A stretch of 9,479 nucleotides of DNA, taken from assembly GCA_017412025.1 (NCBI GenBank), contig JAFQOY010000009.1, forward strand, positions 1 through 9,479, given 5' to 3'. Made by a program: the position numbers and the translations under genes. Shown one piece after another: positions 5,566-9,479 of the stretch. The notes under the pieces were generated by a model. The model did not search any database and had not been told where the DNA came from. It was given only the letters and a program-made list of their open reading frames with translations. Origin of the DNA: Clostridia bacterium (lineage in GTDB: Bacteria; Bacillota_A; Clostridia; Christensenellales; Aristaeellaceae). Positions within the stretch are counted from its first letter, which is position 1. Each line of letters begins with the position of its first letter.

Positions 5566-6555
5566 TTACTCCTCGGCTTCGATGGTCAGGTCGTTCCACT
5601 TCTCCACGATCGCGGCCTTGTTGTTGGCGGCGTAGGCGAAGTCGTAGTTGCCAAGGTCGAGCGTCTCAAGACCGACGAGGCCTTCCGGCACGAGGTCGGC
5701 GCGGACCGGGCGGCGGGCCCAATCCTTGTTCTGCGCGGTCTGGCACTCAAGGCCGGTCACGAAGTCGATGAACAGCTTCGCGTTCTCCGGGTTCGGGCAG
5801 TTCTTGATCAGCGCGACGCCATCCGGCACGGCGGAGTTCTTTTCCGGATAGATGTAGCCGATGTTCGGGTTGTCGTTGTAGAGCACCGCGGACTTCTCGA
5901 TCGTCACGCCGATGGCGTATTCGCCGGAGGCGACGAGCTTATGGCAGTTGCCGGAGGAATCCTGCACCTTGCCGTCCAGGTTCTTGATGAAGTTGAAGAC
6001 CATGTCCCAGCCCTCGTCGATGGTGGGCTTGGAGAAGAGCATGGTGCACAGCTGGGTGTAGGCGGAGCCGGACTTCGCCGGGGAGGCGTAGGCGATCCTG
6101 CCCTTCAGGTTCTCGTTGCACAGGTCGTCCCAGGTCTTGGGCACGTCCTTCTCGTCGATCAGGGTCTTGTTGTAGATGATGACCATCGGCAGCGGGGATT
6201 CGCCGATCCACAGGTCGGCAGCATCCTTGTACGCCTCGCCGATCACGGCGTCGTTGGCGCAGACATACGCGTCGAAGTAATCGACATAGCCGGCCAGGGT
6301 ATCCGCGCCGCCGCCCCAGAAGACGTCGCCCTGCGGATTCTCGCTTTCGGCCACGACGCGCTGAGCCAGCTCGCCGGTGCCGGCGGCGATGACCTGCACC
6401 TCGATGTCCGGATACGCGGCCTGGAACATCGCCACGCCCGCGTTCAGCGGATCCGCGTCATGCGGGGAATAGACGACGACGCTGCCGGCGGCCATCGCGG
6501 TCGCGGCGGTCAGGAGCATCATCGCGGCGAGAAGAAGCGCAAAATACTTTTTCAT
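5566..6555 (-). CDS. Secreted ABC transporter solute-binding protein (AfuA/FbpA-like)
   Basis: This is the extracellular substrate receptor of the importer encoded downstream. The 329-aa protein starts with a signal peptide (MKK, hydrophobic core 5-19, predicted cut after A20-M21-A22). The mature part has periplasmic-binding-protein type 2 features: VVVYSPHDADPLN, GTGELAQRV, GDVFWGGGADTL, then IYPEKNSAVPDGVALI and KLFIDFVTG. The start at 6555 is supported by AAGGAGGA 5 nt upstream. No cysteine is found in the signal peptide or early mature region, so it is not an obvious lipoprotein. Where FbpA carries two adjacent iron-binding tyrosines, the aligned segment here appears to read GVTIEKSAVLY with no YY, so iron is doubtful; sugar phosphate or phosphonate is possible. 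This alignment is from memory. It is first in the operon, with its own promoter at 6653-6624. Confidence 0.9.
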   Translation of the reverse strand: MKKYFALLLAAMMLLTAATAMAAGSVVVYSPHDADPLNAGVAMFQAAYPDIEVQVIAAGTGELAQRVVAESENPQGDVFWGGGADTLAGYVDYFDAYVCANDAVIGEAYKDAADLWIGESPLPMVIIYNKTLIDEKDVPKTWDDLCNENLKGRIAYASPAKSGSAYTQLCTMLFSKPTIDEGWDMVFNFIKNLDGKVQDSSGNCHKLVASGEYAIGVTIEKSAVLYNDNPNIGYIYPEKNSAVPDGVALIKNCPNPENAKLFIDFVTGLECQTAQNKDWARRPVRADLVPEGLVGLETLDLGNYDFAYAANNKAAIVEKWNDLTIEAEE

Positions 6556-6623
6556 GGGTATCCTCCTTCAATTTTCCGGACGCTCTGCATTCGTTCCTCA
6601 AAAGCGCCCATATAGTTGCTCTT

Positions 6624-6653
6624 ATTTTACGCCATTTGTAATAAAGATGTCAA
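6624..6653 (-). promoter_or_regulatory. Sigma-70/A promoter of the ABC transporter operon
   Basis: On the minus strand there is a perfect -35, TTGACA (6653-6648), an 18-nt spacer, and a -10 TAAAAT (6629-6624). Transcription would begin near 6617, giving a leader of about 60 nt, too short for a usual riboswitch. The -35 is covered by the 10-bp palindrome TGTC-AA-GACA (6648-6657), a possible operator. Confidence 0.75.
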
Positions 6654-6671
6654 GACAATTGCGCACATTTG

Positions 6672-6700
6672 CAGACAAAACCGGTTGAATATGGTATCAT
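6672..6700 (+). promoter_or_regulatory. Extended -10 promoter for the PAP2 gene
   Basis: TATCAT (6695-6700) is preceded by TGG, making an extended -10. CAGACA (6672-6677), matching four of six consensus bases, lies 17 nt upstream. It diverges from the transporter promoter about 20 nt away. Transcription from near 6707 gives a leader of about 160 nt that includes the repeat at 6741-6825. Confidence 0.55.
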
Positions 6701-6721
6701 ACTGATGACATGAAACCGTAT

Positions 6722-6736
6722 CCGCCCTGCGGGCGG
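6722..6736 (+). other. Short GC hairpin in the PAP2 leader
   Basis: CCGCCC and GGGCGG pair around a TGC loop just before the 85-bp repeat. A similar CGCCC/GGGCG hairpin occurs inside the hairpin-array repeat near 191-203, so it may be a fragment of that family. Confidence 0.4.
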
Positions 6737-6740
6737 GGAT

Positions 6741-6825
6741 CACTCCCTCCGTCATGCCTGCGGCATGCCACCTCCCTCAGGAGGGAGGCAGCAAAGCTGT
6801 TCTGCGAAAGCAGAAACCAGCCATC
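6741..6825 (-). repeat. 85-bp hairpin repeat, copy B (inverted)
   Basis: This is the inverted partner of 287-371: equal length, no gaps, four differences. Those four are two base-pair swaps in one stem, CATGCC/GGCATG here against CACGGC/GCCGTG in copy A. It sits in the 5' leader of the PAP2 gene, ending 42 nt before the start codon, so it would be transcribed. The rest of the 312-nt gap between the divergent genes holds the two promoters. Confidence 0.8.
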
Positions 6826-6867
6826 CATTACAATAGCATCCTGCCCGTCAGGAGAAAGCGAGGCCCC

Positions 6868-7785
6868 ATGCAGCTGCTCTACTTCTTTGAAAGCATCCGA
6901 AGCCCCATCTTCGACGCTCTCTTTTCCGCCGTCACCCATGCGGGCGAGGAGACCGTCTTTATCATCGTCGGCCTGCTGCTGTTCTGGTGCGTCAGCAAGC
7001 AGAAGGGCTACTTCCTTTTGTGCATCGGCCTGATGGGCACGGTGGTCAACCAGCTGCTCAAGCTGATCTTCCGCGTGCCGCGCCCGTGGGTGCGCGATCC
7101 CGCGTTCACCATCGTTGAAAGCGCGCGCGCGGAGGCGACGGGCTATTCCTTCCCCAGCGGCCATACGCAGATCTCGGTGAGCGTGTACGGCGGCATCGCG
7201 CGCGTGTTTTCGCACAGGCTGGTGCGCATCGCGTGCGTCCTGCTGTGCGTGCTCGTGCCCGTCTCGCGCATGTATCTGGGCGTGCATACCCCGGCGGACG
7301 TCTTTACCTCCGTCGCCATCGCGCTGGCGCTGATTCTGGTCATGGAGCCGCTCGTTGCCCGCGGCATGGACGAGCCCCGCGTGATGCGCGCCATCTTCGC
7401 CGCGATGGCGCTTCTGAGCGCCGCGCTGCTGCTGTATGCAAAGTACTATCCCTTCCCCGCCGGTTCCGATATGGAGAACATCGCCCACGGCCTGTCAAAC
7501 GCCTCAAAGATGCTCGGCTGCACGGCCGGCCTCGCGCTCACCTACGAGATGGACAGCAGGTACATCCGCTTTGACGTCCGCGCGCCGCTTTTCGCCCAGG
7601 CGGTCAAGCTCCTCGTCGGCTTCGCGCTGCTGATGGCGATCAAGTCCGGCCTCAAGTCGCCGCTTCAGGCGCTGCTTGGCGCGGGCATGGGCGATTTCCT
7701 GCGCTATTTCCTCATGGTCGCCTTCGCCGGCTGCCTCTGGCCGCTGACGTTCCCCCGGATCATCCGGCTTATGGGAAAAAAATAA
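6868..7785 (+). CDS. PAP2-superfamily membrane lipid phosphatase
   Basis: PAP2 enzymes hydrolyse phosphate from lipids such as phosphatidic acid, phosphatidylglycerol phosphate or undecaprenyl pyrophosphate at the membrane's outer face. In this 305-aa product all three signature motifs are intact: KLIFRVPRP (65-73, the K-x6-RP motif), PSGH (96-99) and SRMYLGVHTPAD (133-144), which holds the catalytic histidine and aspartate. Hydrophobic helices lie near 28-44, 48-64, 103-115, 120-134, 145-162, 175-192, 206-226, 244-260 and 276-294. The last three or four extend beyond the six-helix core of PgpB-like enzymes and have no motif I recognise. The ATG at 6868 is chosen because the frame upstream runs into repeat DNA. 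Its ribosome site is ordinary to weak (AGGAG 13 nt away, GAGG 4 nt away). The substrate cannot be assigned. Confidence 0.9.
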   Translation: MQLLYFFESIRSPIFDALFSAVTHAGEETVFIIVGLLLFWCVSKQKGYFLLCIGLMGTVVNQLLKLIFRVPRPWVRDPAFTIVESARAEATGYSFPSGHTQISVSVYGGIARVFSHRLVRIACVLLCVLVPVSRMYLGVHTPADVFTSVAIALALILVMEPLVARGMDEPRVMRAIFAAMALLSAALLLYAKYYPFPAGSDMENIAHGLSNASKMLGCTAGLALTYEMDSRYIRFDVRAPLFAQAVKLLVGFALLMAIKSGLKSPLQALLGAGMGDFLRYFLMVAFAGCLWPLTFPRIIRLMGKK

Positions 7786-7805
7786 GCGTTATCGCAGAAC
7801 AGAGA

Positions 7806-7833
7806 TTCCTTTCCACAAGTTTTGTGGTATAAT
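7806..7833 (+). promoter_or_regulatory. Extended -10 promoter for the surface-protein gene
   Basis: TATAAT (7828-7833) is a perfect -10 preceded by TGG, an extended -10 of the same type as at 6695. The -35 is weak (TTCCTT near 7806-7811, 16-nt spacing). An inverted repeat, CCACAA-GTT-TTGTGG (7813-7827), fills the spacer up to the -10 and could be an operator or the 3' hairpin of the upstream transcript. Transcription would start near 7840. Confidence 0.65.
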
Positions 7834-7846
7834 CTTTACATCTTTC

Positions 7847-7884
7847 CGGCAGCGTTCCACGCTATTCATAGCGGGATCCTGCCG
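7847..7884 (+). promoter_or_regulatory. Two-tier hairpin in the 5' leader of the surface-protein gene
   Basis: An outer stem CGGCAG (7847-7852) with CTGCCG (7879-7884) encloses an inner stem CGCTAT (7860-7865) with ATAGCG (7868-7873) and a TC loop. It would occupy most of a leader of about 67 nt and end 8 nt before the AAGGAGGA site. It may stabilise the mRNA or tune translation. I do not recognise a known riboswitch. Confidence 0.45.
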
Positions 7885-7906
7885 CCCGAACCAAGGAGGA
7901 ATCGCT

Positions 7907-9193
7907 TTGAAAAAGCATCTTCGTCTCATTGCCGCTCTGGCAGCCGCCTGCTGCATGCTTCTGGCCTGCGCCCTGCCGTCCGCCGCCGAGAGCAGCGAGG
8001 ACTATTACTACAGCATCAGCGTCACTACAAACCTGGGCGGGGACGCCCCTTCACAGGCGATAATAGCCCGCTACTCGGTGCACGGCTATTTGGTCGGCGG
8101 CTCAAGCGAGTCCCTGTTCCGCTGCGATTCATCCGGCAATCCCATCGACTTTTCCCATTCGGTGATTCAGCCGGGCGAGCGGACGGTAAGCGACGTCTTC
8201 TTCTTCAGTTATCCGGAGCCGCTGCTCGGCGTCCGCCTGCTCGCGGAACCGTTTGTAGGGACCGGCACAGAGCGGGATGACCACGATTACTATCTTCCGC
8301 TCGATCTGTCTGCGCAGCAGCCCGGCATTGAAAACGCCATTGCGATCGGTGAGATGTACCTCATCGAGGGGTTTGCCCCGGGCGGAGCCATGATCCTGTC
8401 TCCTGAAGCGATGGCGCCCGTATACACACCGGTGTACGACGCGTTGCCCGTGTTTTCCGGCCCTGACCCTGACAGCGTCTACTGCACCACGCAGGTGCTG
8501 ACGGTATCTGACAGCACTCTGGCAAGCGTGACGCTCGACGGCGAACCGGTTCCCTTTGAAGGCAATACGGCGACGGTCACCCTCCCCGGCAATATCGATG
8601 CGCTTTACCATATTGCCGCGCAGGATGCAAACGGCAACCTGTCGCAGATGTACATTGAGATGGTGCCCCTCGGCGTTCTGATGAATCCTGTGGCCCTCCT
8701 TACGCTTGACAACGTCAAGCCCAATCACGAACAGGCCATTGAAGACGTCATCGCCAATGTGCTCGCGCTCATGGATACGCCGCACAGCACGGCGGCGGAA
8801 ACGGATGTGCTCCGCGATATGGAAGCGGAGCTGCGCGCGCTCCTTGCGCGTATCAATGAGGCGGAGGCCTGCAGAAACAGCGAGAGCATCCTCGCTACGC
8901 GGCACATCACCGCCGAAAACGTGACCCCGGCAGACCGGGATGCGCTCCTGTCCGCCAGGGCGGATCTTGAAAGGGCGCTGCGGGATTATTCCGGCAACTA
9001 CCTGCCCGACGTCCTTGAGACGATCCGCAGCGATCTGGCGCGCGTGAACGCCGCGCTCGCCGCCCTCGAGGAAAACCTCGCAGACCTGCCGCAGACCGGC
9101 GACGGCAGCCGTATGGCGCTGTGGCTTATGCTCCTGGCCGCAGGCAGCGCAGGCGCTTTCCTCAGCCGGAAAAAGAATCGCGCAGCAGAATAA
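7907..9193 (+). CDS. LPQTG sortase-anchored surface protein of unknown function
   Basis: This 428-aa protein carries a signal peptide (MKKHLR, hydrophobic to about 24, likely cut after SAA near 25-27) and a C-terminal sorting signal: LPQTG (394-398), a hydrophobic helix, then RKKNR. It should be covalently linked to peptidoglycan by a sortase, which is not in the window. Residues about 30-190 are a probable beta-rich region I do not recognise. About 191-253 resembles a bacterial Ig-like fold (YHIAAQDANGNLSQMYIEMV). About 260-392 is helical and holds DNV/ENVTPADRDAL segments, as in stalk-like modules of other clostridial surface proteins. The start is TTG at 7907, with AAGGAGGA 6 nt upstream. 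LLAC at residues 18-21 loosely resembles a lipobox, but the AxA site and LPQTG make sortase anchoring more likely. Its role is unknown; adhesion is a guess only. Confidence 0.88.
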   Translation: MKKHLRLIAALAAACCMLLACALPSAAESSEDYYYSISVTTNLGGDAPSQAIIARYSVHGYLVGGSSESLFRCDSSGNPIDFSHSVIQPGERTVSDVFFFSYPEPLLGVRLLAEPFVGTGTERDDHDYYLPLDLSAQQPGIENAIAIGEMYLIEGFAPGGAMILSPEAMAPVYTPVYDALPVFSGPDPDSVYCTTQVLTVSDSTLASVTLDGEPVPFEGNTATVTLPGNIDALYHIAAQDANGNLSQMYIEMVPLGVLMNPVALLTLDNVKPNHEQAIEDVIANVLALMDTPHSTAAETDVLRDMEAELRALLARINEAEACRNSESILATRHITAENVTPADRDALLSARADLERALRDYSGNYLPDVLETIRSDLARVNAALAALEENLADLPQTGDGSRMALWLMLLAAGSAGAFLSRKKNRAAE

Positions 9194-9210
9194 ACCGTTC
9201 AGTTCATCAA

Positions 9211-9235
9211 AGAGCCGCAGGTGCGGCTCTTTTTT
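9211..9235 (+). terminator. Intrinsic terminator of the surface-protein gene
   Basis: AGAGCCGCA (9211-9219) pairs perfectly with TGCGGCTCT (9222-9230) around a GG gap and runs into a T-tract through 9235. It lies 17 nt past the stop codon, a classic rho-independent layout. Confidence 0.93.
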
Positions 9236-9258
9236 GCTGCCTGTTTGGCTTCCGCAGG

Positions 9259-9354
9259 CACTCCCTCAGTCAGCTTCGCTGACAGCATTCCGGGGAACTC
9301 GCATAGTCGCGCAAGCGCTCCTTGCGATTCCCCACGCTCCGCTTCGCTGTTTCG
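9259..9354 (+). repeat. Hairpin-array repeat, copy 2
   Basis: It matches 97-192 over 96 nt with only two differences, at the two ends of one base pair: G9294-C9331 here against A132-T169 in copy 1. The CACTCCCTC start, the GTCAGC/GCTGAC hairpin and the 19-nt core are all present. It starts 24 nt after the terminator of the surface-protein gene. Confidence 0.85.
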
Positions 9355-9359
9355 ATCCG

Positions 9360-9479
9360 GGAACAGTAATAGTCGCGCAAGCGCTCCTTTACAGTTCCGA
9401 TCTCCATCTCACTGTTTCGCCCACGGGGCGCGTTCGATTCCGATCCCACAGGGCGCGCTCAGCTGCGGTGCCTGCAAGA
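9360..9479 (+). repeat. Second, re-stemmed unit of the hairpin-array repeat, cut by the window edge
   Basis: The core TAGTCGCGCAAGCGCTCCT (9370-9388) recurs unchanged, but the enclosing arms differ: GGAACAGTAA (9360-9369) with TTACAGTTCC (9389-9398), nine of ten positions paired. A CGCCC/GGGCG hairpin follows near 9418-9430, and the last 31 nt repeat the end of the 97-227 unit. The repeat probably continues past the window. I see no gene in 9194-9479. Confidence 0.7.

Noticed and set aside
5437..6615. 392-codon plus-strand frame opposite the solute-binding protein
   Set aside because: It has no domain or plausible ribosome site, and the opposite strand encodes a well-supported secreted protein.
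6556..6620. Riboswitch ahead of the transporter operon
   Set aside because: The leader from the predicted start is only about 60 nt and shows no strong fold or known conserved elements.
6754..6867. Longer PAP2 protein starting inside the 85-bp repeat
   Set aside because: The added residues translate the repeat and are not membrane-like; family similarity begins at MQLLYF.

Overview
The window looks like a chromosomal segment of a high-GC, Gram-positive gut-type clostridium (class Clostridia, order uncertain). The signs are an RqcH-type NFACT protein closest in layout to the Bacillota form, AAGGAGGA ribosome binding sites, TTG and GTG starts, an LPQTG sortase-anchored surface protein, and many hairpin-forming intergenic repeats of a kind I recall from gut clostridial genomes. 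The lineage call is an inference. I see no phage, CRISPR, insertion-sequence transposase, tRNA or rRNA.

Layout: 1-580 is a gene-free block of four repeat elements. It is followed by rqcH (581-2329, +), the ribosome-quality-control factor that directs alanine tailing. A 276-nt convergent gap (2330-2605) holds two palindromic repeats, a UUCG hairpin and the terminator of the opposing operon. On the minus strand, read right to left from about 6650, lies an ABC importer of the AfuABC/FbpABC type. It comprises a secreted solute-binding protein (6555-5566), a gap with a terminator-like hairpin and two more palindromic repeats, the ATPase (5337-4264), and a fused two-domain permease (4267-2606) that overlaps the ATPase stop by 4 nt. 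Divergent from it on the plus strand are a PAP2-family lipid phosphatase (6868-7785) and a sortase-anchored surface protein with a TTG start (7907-9193), which ends at a clear intrinsic terminator. The last 220 nt return to the same repeat family that opens the window.

The genes are familiar families: translation rescue, nutrient uptake, envelope lipid metabolism and surface display. No single new system joins them. The most unusual signal is in the repeats. When copies are compared within this window, nearly all their differences fall as base-pair-preserving changes in hairpin stems. In one case the whole stem has been replaced while the 19-nt core is unchanged. This means palindromy itself is being maintained, either by selection on RNA or DNA structure or by the process that copies or repairs the elements. 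Other points of note are a solute-binding protein with no lipobox in an apparently single-membrane cell, and the probable absence of the ferric-binding tyrosine pair in what would usually be annotated as an iron importer.
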